Positions 42,701 through 50,910 of a DNA stretch of 64,000 bases are shown here, piece by piece. The DNA lies in the NCBI RefSeq assembly GCF_001425905.1, contig NZ_LMDY01000012.1, positions 187,734 to 251,733 on the forward strand, written 5' to 3'. The stretch's first letter is position 1, and the number at the start of each line of letters is the position of its first letter. The notes under the pieces are model-generated. The model searched no databases. It saw only the letters and a program-made list of their open reading frames with translations, and was not told where the DNA came from. The position numbers and the translations under genes were made by a program. The DNA comes from Methylibium sp. Root1272 (GTDB lineage Bacteria; Pseudomonadota; Gammaproteobacteria; Burkholderiales; Burkholderiaceae_C).

Positions 42701-43852
42701 TCACTGCGGCGCCGGCACGCCGGCCAGGTAGCGCTCCGCCAGCGTCCGGTCGATGAAGCGTCGGGCGTCGTCGGCGTCGAAACGCTTGCCCTCCGCCAGG
42801 CCTTCGGCGTACTCGAAGAAGGGCGCGAACAGCCCGCCCTGGTCGACCGGCGCGCGCAGCGCGAAGCGCGGCTGGGCGCTGCCGATGCGGTGCCAGGCGG
42901 CGCGCACCTCGGCCCAGAACGGCTCGGTGCGCTCGAAGTAGATCTGCCCGGCGCTGAAGTCGTGGCCGGTGATGCGCTCGTAGCGCGCCACGCCGTACTC
43001 GCGCGCCAGGTGGGGCAGGGTCGCGCGCGGCCGGCCGCCGTCGTCGAGCGCGAGCTTCAGGTTGTTCTCCTCCTGCACCCAGCCGCCGGGCGTGATGGTG
43101 TGGCGGTTGGTGCCGACCAGCACCTGGTAGTCGCTGCGCACGCTGAACTCGCGCCGCGGCAGCGGGCGCCAGGTCTCGTCGCCGATCCAGGTGGAAAAGC
43201 TGTCGCCGTGCTGCCAGCGCCCGCGTGCCGCATAGCGCGGCGAGTCGTCGACCTGCAGCACGCTCTGCACCCAGCTGCCGCTGCGTTCGCCGGCAGGCAC
43301 CGGCCGGCGCACCCAGGTGTTGCGGCCTTCGTAGGCGAGCAGGCTGTCGGCCTGGTAGCGCCACTCCTGCCGCCAGTGCCGCACGACGATGGGCTCGCTG
43401 ACCTGGCCGTCCTGCATCTGCACCCGCATGACCAGGATGTGCTGCAGCGCGATGAAGTCGCCGCGGTCCTCGGACACGAACACGTACTCGGTGCCCCAGC
43501 TCTGGTAGGGCGCATCCGGCTTCAGCGCGGGGTCGAAGCGCAGCACCTCGAGGAAGTCGAAGCTCACGCGGTAGGGGCCGGCCATCGCGAGGATGGCGCG
43601 GCGGTCCCGCTCGCGCGCGGCGAGGCCGGGCTCACGCAGCCGTTTCCAGGCGTCGCTGGCCGCCGTGTCGAGCTCGACCGGCACGCCGCGCGTGCTGGCG
43701 CCGCGCGGCTTCAGCGCCGCTTCGCCCAGCGGCCAGGCGAAGATGAATTGGCTGGGTGCGGAGGCCGGGGTCGCGTCGGTGTAGGTCCATGCGGCCCCGG
43801 GCAGTGCCAGCAGTGCGAGCAGGGTCAGCAAGGCAGTGAGCTTCTTCTTCAT
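42701..43852 (-). CDS. Secreted protein of unknown function (DUF6607-like)
   Basis: 383 residues with a Sec signal (KKKLTALLTLLALLALPGAAW). The mature part is rich in Trp, Arg and acidic residues and predicted beta strands (YVFVSEDRGDFIALQHILVM, VVRHWRQEWRYQADSLLAYEG), resembling the family I recall as DUF6607. Function unknown. ATG 43852 starts the signal; upstream in-frame codons are ignored. It converges on the WS/DGAT gene 31 nt away. Confidence 0.8.
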   Translation of the reverse strand: MKKKLTALLTLLALLALPGAAWTYTDATPASAPSQFIFAWPLGEAALKPRGASTRGVPVELDTAASDAWKRLREPGLAARERDRRAILAMAGPYRVSFDFLEVLRFDPALKPDAPYQSWGTEYVFVSEDRGDFIALQHILVMRVQMQDGQVSEPIVVRHWRQEWRYQADSLLAYEGRNTWVRRPVPAGERSGSWVQSVLQVDDSPRYAARGRWQHGDSFSTWIGDETWRPLPRREFSVRSDYQVLVGTNRHTITPGGWVQEENNLKLALDDGGRPRATLPHLAREYGVARYERITGHDFSAGQIYFERTEPFWAEVRAAWHRIGSAQPRFALRAPVDQGGLFAPFFEYAEGLAEGKRFDADDARRFIDRTLAERYLAGVPAPQ

Positions 43853-43928
43853 GCGGCGCATTCTGTGCGCGTTCGCGCCGCGGGCCGCAATGCACCTGCC
43901 GAATGTCCGGGCTTGGCGCTCGCCCATG

Positions 43929-43953
43929 AAAAACGGCGCCCCGGGGGCGCCGT
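43929..43953 (-). terminator. Rho-independent terminator of the fliA-MCP operon
   Basis: On the minus strand a GC-only stem (arms ACGGCGCC / GGCGCCGT with a short CG loop) is followed by five T. It lies 22 nt beyond the MCP stop and marks the end of the flhB-A-F-G-fliA-MCP transcription unit. Confidence 0.8.
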
Positions 43954-43974
43954 GTCACGTCGAGCGGGATCGGC

Positions 43975-45324
43975 TCAGAACTGAAAGGCCAGCCGCACGC
44001 CACCCCAGTGGCGACCGTTGACGGTGATCGGGGCCGCGGCTTCCTTCATCAGCACGAAATTGCCGCCGCCCATGTCGCGCCGGTAGGTCTGCAGCAGGAA
44101 GGGCCGGGTGTTGCGCGCCGACGCGAGGCCGGTGCGATCGTTGAAGATACGGCGGTAGCGGCTGTTCGCGGCGTTCCACACCGGGTCGTTGCTGCGCTGC
44201 GGGTTGCAGTACTGGCGGTTGTGCGTGGCCACGTAGCCGTTGCGGTCGACCGCGATGCAGTAGACGACCTTCTGGTTCAGCGTCAGCAGGCGCTCCTGCA
44301 CCTGCGGGAACAGCCGGTCGGCCAGGGCGACGAAGCGCGTGGTGTGCTGCGCCGGGTTGGTGCCGGCCATGGCCTGGTAATTCTCGTCGAACAGGTCGCC
44401 GACGGCGACGGTGTGGGTGCGCAGCGCGTCCTCCAGCAACCGGCTGATCTGCGAGGCCGCCTCCTGGACGCCGCGGATGTAGGGGGTGTCGTCGGTGTCG
44501 ATGCCGCAGTCGGCCACCACCTCGATCATGTTCTCGCTGACCTTCAGGAAGGCCTCGCTGCGTGCGGTGGCGTTGCCCAGCGTCTGGCTGGAGCGCTGCA
44601 TCTCGCGGTCGATGGCCGTCATCTGCTCGTTCAACCCGTCGCAGATGCTGCGGCTCTGCACCGCGGCGGCGCTGATGCTGCCGACCCCGCCCTGCACCTC
44701 GGCCAGCGCCCGGTGGAAGGCTCCTTGCGGGGCTTCGCCTTCGCGCAACTGGATCTCGCGTGCCAGCGCGCCGACGCGCTGGTCGAGCTCGGCCACGGTG
44801 CTCATGATCTGCTTCGACGAGGCCTCGACCTTGGCCGACAGGTCCTTCACCGCATCGGCCACGACGCCGAAGCCGCGTCCGGCCTCCCCGGCCCGGCCGG
44901 CCTCGACCGAGGCATTGAACGCCACCAGCCGCGTCTGCAGCGCGATCTGCGTGATCTGCCCGGCCGCGGCCGCCACCTGGCGCAGTGTGTCGACGATGCC
45001 ACCCACCTCGGTGCCCACCTGCTCGACCGCAGCGCGCGCGCGCTCCACCGCCTTCAGGCTCTCCGTCGTGGTGGTGCCGATACCGCCTTGGGCGCGCTGC
45101 ACCTCGCCCAACTGGCTGCCGAGCGTCTGCAGCGCCTGGACCTGGCGCTGGTTGACCTGGTTGCTGTCCTCGATCAGGCCGCGCACCTCGGCCGCGTCAC
45201 GGCCGAGACGGGAGGCCGCCTGGGCGATGCTCTGCACCGCCTGGCGCAGGTCGGGAGCCGGTGCCGCGACGGGGGCCGGGTCGGCGGCGGCGGCGCTCGA
45301 AGTCTTCTTGAACAGGCTCAGCAT
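43975..45324 (-). CDS. Cytosolic methyl-accepting chemotaxis protein, C-terminal sensor
   Basis: 449 residues with no membrane segment or signal peptide. Residues 25-270 form the coiled-coil signalling domain, hairpin tip at 123-160 (QIALQTRLVAFNASVEAGRAGEAGRGFGVVADAVKDLS, which departs from the usual NILALNAAVEAARAGEQG at several places). Residues about 290-449 form a PAS/Cache-like sensor (YCIAVDRNGYVATHNRQYC; FLLQTYRRDMGGGNF). So it is a soluble receptor with reversed order. It starts 30 nt after fliA and ends the operon. Confidence 0.88.
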   Translation of the reverse strand: MLSLFKKTSSAAAADPAPVAAPAPDLRQAVQSIAQAASRLGRDAAEVRGLIEDSNQVNQRQVQALQTLGSQLGEVQRAQGGIGTTTTESLKAVERARAAVEQVGTEVGGIVDTLRQVAAAAGQITQIALQTRLVAFNASVEAGRAGEAGRGFGVVADAVKDLSAKVEASSKQIMSTVAELDQRVGALAREIQLREGEAPQGAFHRALAEVQGGVGSISAAAVQSRSICDGLNEQMTAIDREMQRSSQTLGNATARSEAFLKVSENMIEVVADCGIDTDDTPYIRGVQEAASQISRLLEDALRTHTVAVGDLFDENYQAMAGTNPAQHTTRFVALADRLFPQVQERLLTLNQKVVYCIAVDRNGYVATHNRQYCNPQRSNDPVWNAANSRYRRIFNDRTGLASARNTRPFLLQTYRRDMGGGNFVLMKEAAAPITVNGRHWGGVRLAFQF

Positions 45325-45354
45325 GGTTTGTCTCTTGTTCGGTTTCTTCTCGGT

Positions 45355-46068
45355 TCAGTGGTCGCGCAGCTTCGCGCGCAGACGCGCGATCGACTGGCTG
45401 TGCAGCTGGCAGACTCGCGATTCGGTCACGCCCAGCACCGCGGCGATCTCCTTGAGGTTCATGTCCTGCTCGTAGTACATGCCCATCACGAACTGCTCGC
45501 GCTCGGGCAGCGTCTTGATTGCCTCGATCAGTGCCAGGCGCATGCGGTGGTCCTGCAGCAGGGCCACCGGGTTCTCGTTCTCGTCGGCCACGTGGCGGTC
45601 GAGGAAGTCGTTGTCGCCGTCGTCACCGGACATGTCTTCCAGGTAGACAAGCTGCGTGCCGCGCACCTTGCCCAGCAGCTCCTGGTAGTCGGCGAGCGAC
45701 AGGCCCATCTGCTTCGCGATCTCGCTCTCGGCCGGCGCACGGCCGAGCTGCTGCTGCAGCTTGTGCACCGCGACCTCGATCTCGCGCTGCTGCTTGCGGT
45801 TGCCGCGGCTCATCCAGTCGCTGCCGCGCAGCTCGTCGAGCATCGCGCCGCGGATGCGCTGGGTGGCGAAGGTCTCGAACTGCACGCCCTGCGCACTGTC
45901 GAAGCGCGTCATCGCGTCGGTCAGGCCGATCAGGCCGACCTGGATCAGGTCGTCGATCTCCACGTTGGCCGGCAGCTTGGCGATCATCTGGTGCGCGAGA
46001 CGGCGCACCAGCGGGCTGTACTGCTTGATCATGGCGTTCGTTTCGAGGCGACCGGTGGCGGTGTACAT
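45355..46068 (-). CDS. fliA: Flagellar sigma factor FliA (sigma-28)
   Basis: 237-residue sigma factor for late flagellar and chemotaxis genes. Region 2 (YSPLVRRLAHQMIAKLPANVEIDDLIQVGLIGLTDAMTRFD, with RIRGAMLDELRGSDW for -10 recognition), region 3, and region 4 (LKEIAAVLGVTESRVCQLHSQSIARLRAKL) are all present. It is inhibited by FlgM, encoded in this window behind a matching sigma-28 promoter. Located between the flhG-like gene and the MCP. Confidence 0.97.
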   Translation of the reverse strand: MYTATGRLETNAMIKQYSPLVRRLAHQMIAKLPANVEIDDLIQVGLIGLTDAMTRFDSAQGVQFETFATQRIRGAMLDELRGSDWMSRGNRKQQREIEVAVHKLQQQLGRAPAESEIAKQMGLSLADYQELLGKVRGTQLVYLEDMSGDDGDNDFLDRHVADENENPVALLQDHRMRLALIEAIKTLPEREQFVMGMYYEQDMNLKEIAAVLGVTESRVCQLHSQSIARLRAKLRDH

Positions 46069-46118
46069 GTCGGGCTCCAGGCGGTGTTCGGCGGTTCGTT
46101 CGGTCTTCGATCGGGGAT

Positions 46119-47018
46119 TCAGCGCGACCGCGGCAGGCGCGAGCCCAGCGACGGCAGCGCGGAGCGCGCACCGATCTCGCCGGCCAGCGCACCGAAGACG
46201 CTGTCGCTCACGGTGTGCGGCAGCGCGCAGGCAAGCTGTTCGCGTGCCAGGCGCTTCAGGCGCAGGCTGGGGCCGTCGGTCGGCGCCTCGGCGGGGTCGA
46301 CGGCCACCCAGTCATGCAGCGTGGCCCCCAGGAAATCGTCGGCGCAGCGCGCCAGGCGTTCGGCCACCTTGGCGGCGCGCGGCGAATCGGGCAGGGCGCT
46401 GAACAGCAGGTCGTGCGTCAGCAGGCCGGCGCGCATCGCCAGCAGCTTGATGGCCGCGTAGGCATGCGTCACGCTGTCGGCCTGTTCGTCGCACAGCACG
46501 ATCGGGCGCACGGCCACCGCCTGCAGCTCCTGCACGCGGCGGGCGAACAGGCGCGCCAGCTCGGGGGCGCTGGCATGCACCAGCAGCACGTCGATATCGG
46601 GGGCGGCCTCGGAAATGGCGTCGAGGAAGCCGGAGGTCGAGCCGCTGGCGTCCACGAAGCGCAGCGTCAGGCCGCCGGCGGCGAGGTAGCTCACGTGCGA
46701 GCTGAGCACTTCCACGCCCTCGGCGAGGTCGAAGCTCGCCAGCTCGGCCGGCGCGCGAGCGTTCTCGCCGGCGTCGACCACGAGCGTGCGCAGGCCCTGC
46801 TCGGCGTAGGCGCTGCACAGGCGTTCCAGCAGCGCGCCGCCGAAGGCGATGGCGGGGTTGGACACGACCGGGATGCAGCGCATCGTGCGGCTCACGAACA
46901 TGCGGCGCAGGCCCTGGGCCTGGTCGGCCGGGGCAGGGCTGGTGGGCAGGTCTTCGAGCTGGTTGTACCAGCTGTCGGTCGCGGGGCGGTAGGCGCGGCG
47001 GGGCAGGTCGGCGGACAT
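46119..47018 (-). CDS. FlhG/FleN-like MinD-family protein lacking ATPase motifs
   Basis: 299 residues in the usual flhG position between flhF and fliA. The fold pattern of MinD/FlhG can be followed (LRTLVVDAGENARAP, IDVLLVHASAPELARLF, RPIVLCDEQADSVTHAYAAIKLL), but the deviant Walker A (expected GKGGVGKT) reads VVSNPAIAFGGALLERL at 51-67, and the switch/Walker B aspartates of the DTPAG type are missing. ATP hydrolysis is unlikely, so it may count flagella or bind FlhF by another means. ATG 47018 is the best start, without a good Shine-Dalgarno sequence. Assignment rests on position and weak similarity. Confidence 0.75.
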   Translation of the reverse strand: MSADLPRRAYRPATDSWYNQLEDLPTSPAPADQAQGLRRMFVSRTMRCIPVVSNPAIAFGGALLERLCSAYAEQGLRTLVVDAGENARAPAELASFDLAEGVEVLSSHVSYLAAGGLTLRFVDASGSTSGFLDAISEAAPDIDVLLVHASAPELARLFARRVQELQAVAVRPIVLCDEQADSVTHAYAAIKLLAMRAGLLTHDLLFSALPDSPRAAKVAERLARCADDFLGATLHDWVAVDPAEAPTDGPSLRLKRLAREQLACALPHTVSDSVFGALAGEIGARSALPSLGSRLPRSR

Positions 47019-47049
47019 GGCGGCAGCGGGGTCGTCGGGATCGGGGAGG

Positions 47050-48633
47050 TCAGGCGCGGCCGGCCGGCACGGCACGGCGCTCCGTCATCTGCGGCGTGGC
47101 GAACACCAGGTTCATTTCGCTGGCGTCGAAGTTGTAGGCCGGGCTGCCGGTGGCGCGCAGCGCGCGGTGCACCAGGGCCTGGCCCGACAGGCGGTGCCAG
47201 TCCTCCGGCACGCGCTGGCCGTTGGCCACCGCGACGATCTTCTGCTTGTGGCGGATCACGGCGTCGAGGGCCGGGGCGAGCTTCACGGCCTCGTCGAGCT
47301 TGGACAGCACGATGCCCTTGCAGGCGGCGGCGCGGTAGGAGGTCATCACGTCGTCGATGGTCTCGCCCTGCACGGCGGTGTTGACCACCAGCAGCTTGTT
47401 GATCGAAGGGTGCGCGAGCATGTCGAGCAGCTCGCGCGTGCGGGTGTCGCGCTGGGCGACGCCGGCGGTGTCGATCAGCACCATCTTCTTGGCCGACAGC
47501 AGCTCGAGCAGGTCTTCCAGCGCCGTACGGTCGTGGGCCGTGTGCACCGGCACGCCGAGGATGCGGCCGTAGGCACGCAGCTGCTCGTGGGCGCCGAGGC
47601 GGTAGGCATCGAGGGTGATCAGGCCCAGGTTGGACGCGCCGTGCCGGGTGGCGAAGGCGGCGGCCAGCTTGGCGGTGGAGGTGGTCTTGCCGACGCCGGT
47701 GGCGCCGATCATCGCGAACACGCCGCCCTGGTCCTCGATCGGCAGCTCGCGCTCGCCGGTCATCAGGTTGCGCTCCAGCACGCTGGCGGCCCAGGCCTGC
47801 TCGTCGCCGACGTCGGCCGTCATGCCGGCCACCAGCTTGCGGATCAGCACCGGCGAGAAGCCGCACTCGAGCAGCTTCTGGGTCAGCTTGGCCTGGCCGG
47901 GCTCGCGCTGCAGCTTCTCCATGAAGGCCAAGGCGCCGAAACGCTCCTCGATCAGTCCCTTCATCGAGCGCAGCTCGCTCAGCATCGTGGCATCGGCCTG
48001 GGCCTCGCGCAGCACCGGCTCGGCGGCCGCGGCGGGGGCTTGCGACCGGCGGCCGTAGACGACCTGCTCGCGCAGCACCGGCATGGCGGCGGGCTGCTGC
48101 TGGCTGGCGATGCGGTTCTGCACGGCGTCCACCGCGGCGTCGACCGCATCGTCGTCGTCCAGATCCTGGGCGTACAGAGTCGCCTGGGCAGCGGCGCGGG
48201 CCGGCGCCATCGGCGCGGCGTTCAGCGTCGGTTCGGTGCGTTCCTCGCGCAGCGCCTCGCCGCGCAGCGCGGCCTCGCGCTTCTTCAGCATGCGGTCGCG
48301 CACATAGTCCTGGAAGGACAGCGTGCTCATCGTCAGTTGCTCCACGTCCTGCTGCACGTCGTCGGCTGCGGCGGAGCGGGCGCCCTTGGCCGCCTTGACC
48401 GGTTTCGTGGCCTTGGCGGGCGTCGCGGCCACAGGCTGCGCGGCGACAGCCTGCTGCTGCTGCACGGCCGCCTGGCGCTCGACCGCGGCCAGCGCGCCCG
48501 GTGCCATCGCCAGCATCTCGATGCCTTCGGGGCAGGGCTTGGTCGACAGCACCACGGCGTCGTCGCCGAGGGTCTGGCGCATCTTGGTCATCGCGTCGCG
48601 CGAGGTACGGCCTGTGAAGCGTTGGACGTTCAT
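47050..48633 (-). CDS. flhF: Flagellar biosynthesis GTPase FlhF
   Basis: 527-residue SRP-type GTPase that helps set flagellar pole placement and number. The N-terminal B domain (NVQRFTGRTSRDAMTKMRQTLG) is followed by a long Ala/Gln/Pro-rich linker, the N domain, and the G domain with P-loop GATGVGKTTSTAKLA near residue 305, LITLDAYRLGA, DTAG and KLDEA motifs. The neighbours flhA and the flhG-like gene are the expected ones. Confidence 0.95.
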   Translation of the reverse strand: MNVQRFTGRTSRDAMTKMRQTLGDDAVVLSTKPCPEGIEMLAMAPGALAAVERQAAVQQQQAVAAQPVAATPAKATKPVKAAKGARSAAADDVQQDVEQLTMSTLSFQDYVRDRMLKKREAALRGEALREERTEPTLNAAPMAPARAAAQATLYAQDLDDDDAVDAAVDAVQNRIASQQQPAAMPVLREQVVYGRRSQAPAAAAEPVLREAQADATMLSELRSMKGLIEERFGALAFMEKLQREPGQAKLTQKLLECGFSPVLIRKLVAGMTADVGDEQAWAASVLERNLMTGERELPIEDQGGVFAMIGATGVGKTTSTAKLAAAFATRHGASNLGLITLDAYRLGAHEQLRAYGRILGVPVHTAHDRTALEDLLELLSAKKMVLIDTAGVAQRDTRTRELLDMLAHPSINKLLVVNTAVQGETIDDVMTSYRAAACKGIVLSKLDEAVKLAPALDAVIRHKQKIVAVANGQRVPEDWHRLSGQALVHRALRATGSPAYNFDASEMNLVFATPQMTERRAVPAGRA

Positions 48634-48671
48634 GCGGAGCCTCTGGGTCGGGGTCTGTCAGGGGGCCCGGA

Positions 48672-50774
48672 TCAAGCGGCGGCGCCGATGATCGAGCCGA
48701 TGCGGATCGAATGGGTGTCGGGGATCTCGCTGTGCGAGAGCACGCGCAGCCGCGGCGCGGCGCGCTTGAGCAGGCGGGCGATCGGCACGCGGATCGCGTC
48801 GGGCACCAGCAGGCAGGCCGGGTGGCCCAGGTCTTCCTGGCGCTTGGCGGAATCGGCGGCGGAACGGGTCAGGATGTCGGCCATGCTGGGGTCGAGCACC
48901 GGGCCGTTCTGCGAGGCCAGGGCCTGCGACAGCAGGCGCTCGAGGTCGGGTTCGATGGCGATCACTTCCAGCTCGCGCACGGGGCCGTAGATCTGCTGCA
49001 CGATCGACGGCGCTAGCGCCACGCGGATGCGGCGCGACAGTTCCTGCGGATCGTTGGCGAGGTTGGGGTTGGCGCCGACGTGCTCGGCCAGCGCTTCCAC
49101 CACCGAACGCATGTCGCGGATGTGCACGCCTTCCTCCAGCAGCAGCTGGAGCAGTTTCTGGAGGGCGGCGATGGGGACCATCTTGGGGACCACGTCTTCG
49201 ATGAGTTTGGGTGCCAACTTCGTCACATGCTCGACCAGCTGCTGCGTTTCCACGCGGCCCAGCAGGCGCGCTGCATTCACTTGCATCAAGTGTGAGAGGT
49301 GGGTCGCCACCACGGTCGAGCAATCAACGACCGTATAGCCGGCCATTTGCGCCGCTTCGCGCTGGCGCTCCTCGATCCACGTGGCGGGCAGGCCGAAGGC
49401 GGGGTCGGTGGTGGTGGTGCCGATCAGCGGCGTGCTGGCGTGGCCGGGGTTGATGGCCATCAGCATGCCGGGGAAGGCCTCACCCTCGCCGATCACCGCG
49501 CCGCGCAGCGTGAGCCTGTACATGCTGGGGCGCAGCTCGAGGTTGTCGCGGATGTGCACCGACGGCGGCAGGAAGCCCACGTCCTGCGCGAACTTGCGCC
49601 GCACGCCCTTGATGCGCGTCATCAGATCGCCCTGGCGCTCCTTGTCCACCAGCGCGATGAGGCGGTAGCCCACTTCCAGACCCAGCGTGTCGACCGGCTG
49701 CAGGTCGTCCCAGCTCGCCTCGGCGTCGGGGGCCGGTCCGGCTGCGGCGGCCGGCCGGGGCGGCGCCAGTTTGGCGCGCTGCTCGCGCTGGTGCATCAGC
49801 CATGCGATGTAGCCGAGCGCGCTCGCGATCAGCAGGAACACGAAATGCGGCATGCCCGGGATCACGCCCAGCAGCCCGATCACGCCGGCCACGATGCCCA
49901 TCGACTTGGGCGTCTTGAACATCTGGCCCATGATCTGCTCGCCGACGTCCTGCTCCTTGCCGACGCGCGACACCACCATCGCTGCGGCGACCGAGATCAG
50001 CAGGGCCGGGATCTGCGCCACCAGCGCGTCGCCGATCGCCAGCAGGATGTAGCTGTCGGCGGCCTTGCCGGCACTGAGGTCGTGCTGGACCACGCCGATG
50101 ATGAAGCCGCCGACGATGTTGATGAACAGGATCAGCATGCCGGCGATCGCGTCGCCGCGCACGAACTTGCTGGCGCCGTCCATGGAGCCGAAGAACTCGG
50201 CCTCGTTGCCCACCTCGAGGCGGCGGCGCTTGGCCTCCTTCTCGTCGATCAGGCCGGCGTTCAGGTCGGCGTCGATCGCCATCTGCTTGCCGGGCATCGC
50301 GTCCAGGGTGAAGCGCGCGCCGACCTCGGCGATGCGCTCGGCGCCCTTGGTCACCACGATGAAGTTGATGACCACCAGGATCGCGAACACGATGATGCCG
50401 ACCGCGAAGTTGCCGCCGATCAGGAAGTGGCCGAAGCTCTCGATCACCGCGCCGGCCGCGCCGGGGCCGGTGTGGCCTTCCATCAGCACCACGCGCGACG
50501 AGGCCACGTTCAGCGACAGCCGCAGCAGCGTCGTCAGCAGGATCACCGCCGGGAAGGCCGAGAAGTCCAGCGGCTTGACCATGTAGGCCGACACCATCAT
50601 CACCATCAGCGCCAGCGCGATGTTGAAGGTGAACAGCAGGTCCAGCGCCAGCGGTGGCAGCGGCAGCACCATCATCGCCAGCACCATCAGCACCAGCAAC
50701 GGCACCGCGAGACTGCGGATCATGCGGGCGTTGGGCCCCAGCCAGGCCTGGACTTGGGAGAGCATCGGGTTCAT
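48672..50774 (-). CDS. flhA: Flagellar export gate protein FlhA
   Basis: 700-residue core of the flagellar type III export gate. Eight N-terminal membrane helices with the conserved FHIPEP-type cytoplasmic loop region (GAERIAEVGARFTLDAMPGKQMAIDADLNAGLI) are followed by a linker and the C-terminal cytoplasmic ring domain that binds chaperone-substrate complexes. Full length for the family. Downstream of flhB by 136 nt. Confidence 0.97.
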   Translation of the reverse strand: MNPMLSQVQAWLGPNARMIRSLAVPLLVLMVLAMMVLPLPPLALDLLFTFNIALALMVMMVSAYMVKPLDFSAFPAVILLTTLLRLSLNVASSRVVLMEGHTGPGAAGAVIESFGHFLIGGNFAVGIIVFAILVVINFIVVTKGAERIAEVGARFTLDAMPGKQMAIDADLNAGLIDEKEAKRRRLEVGNEAEFFGSMDGASKFVRGDAIAGMLILFINIVGGFIIGVVQHDLSAGKAADSYILLAIGDALVAQIPALLISVAAAMVVSRVGKEQDVGEQIMGQMFKTPKSMGIVAGVIGLLGVIPGMPHFVFLLIASALGYIAWLMHQREQRAKLAPPRPAAAAGPAPDAEASWDDLQPVDTLGLEVGYRLIALVDKERQGDLMTRIKGVRRKFAQDVGFLPPSVHIRDNLELRPSMYRLTLRGAVIGEGEAFPGMLMAINPGHASTPLIGTTTTDPAFGLPATWIEERQREAAQMAGYTVVDCSTVVATHLSHLMQVNAARLLGRVETQQLVEHVTKLAPKLIEDVVPKMVPIAALQKLLQLLLEEGVHIRDMRSVVEALAEHVGANPNLANDPQELSRRIRVALAPSIVQQIYGPVRELEVIAIEPDLERLLSQALASQNGPVLDPSMADILTRSAADSAKRQEDLGHPACLLVPDAIRVPIARLLKRAAPRLRVLSHSEIPDTHSIRIGSIIGAAA

Positions 50775-50910
50775 GACAGCCCCCCGACCGGCGGGTACGC
50801 CGTTCGTCCCCCGGGGGCCACGAGGGGCCCCTTCGTGGCCCTGGGTGTGCGGGCCGGCTTGGGAGCGGCCCGGCGCTCGGCCCGCTCAGCTCCGATGGGG
50901 GTCAGTGACG
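50775..50910 (-). other. flhB-flhA gap with a near-perfect 25-nt palindrome
   Basis: 136 nt of very GC-rich DNA. Positions 50816-50840 form a palindrome, GGCCACGAGGGG paired with CCCCTTCGTGGCC, interrupted by one extra T. Just before it is GTCCCCCGGGGG (50806-50817). It could fold in the flhB-flhA mRNA and reduce flhA expression relative to flhB; no T-run is present. Confidence 0.45.

Noticed and set aside
44008-46461. 817-codon open frame opposite the MCP and fliA
   Set aside because: Antisense shadow: long runs of Val/His/Leu/Arg without domains, while the minus strand carries recognisable FliA and MCP.
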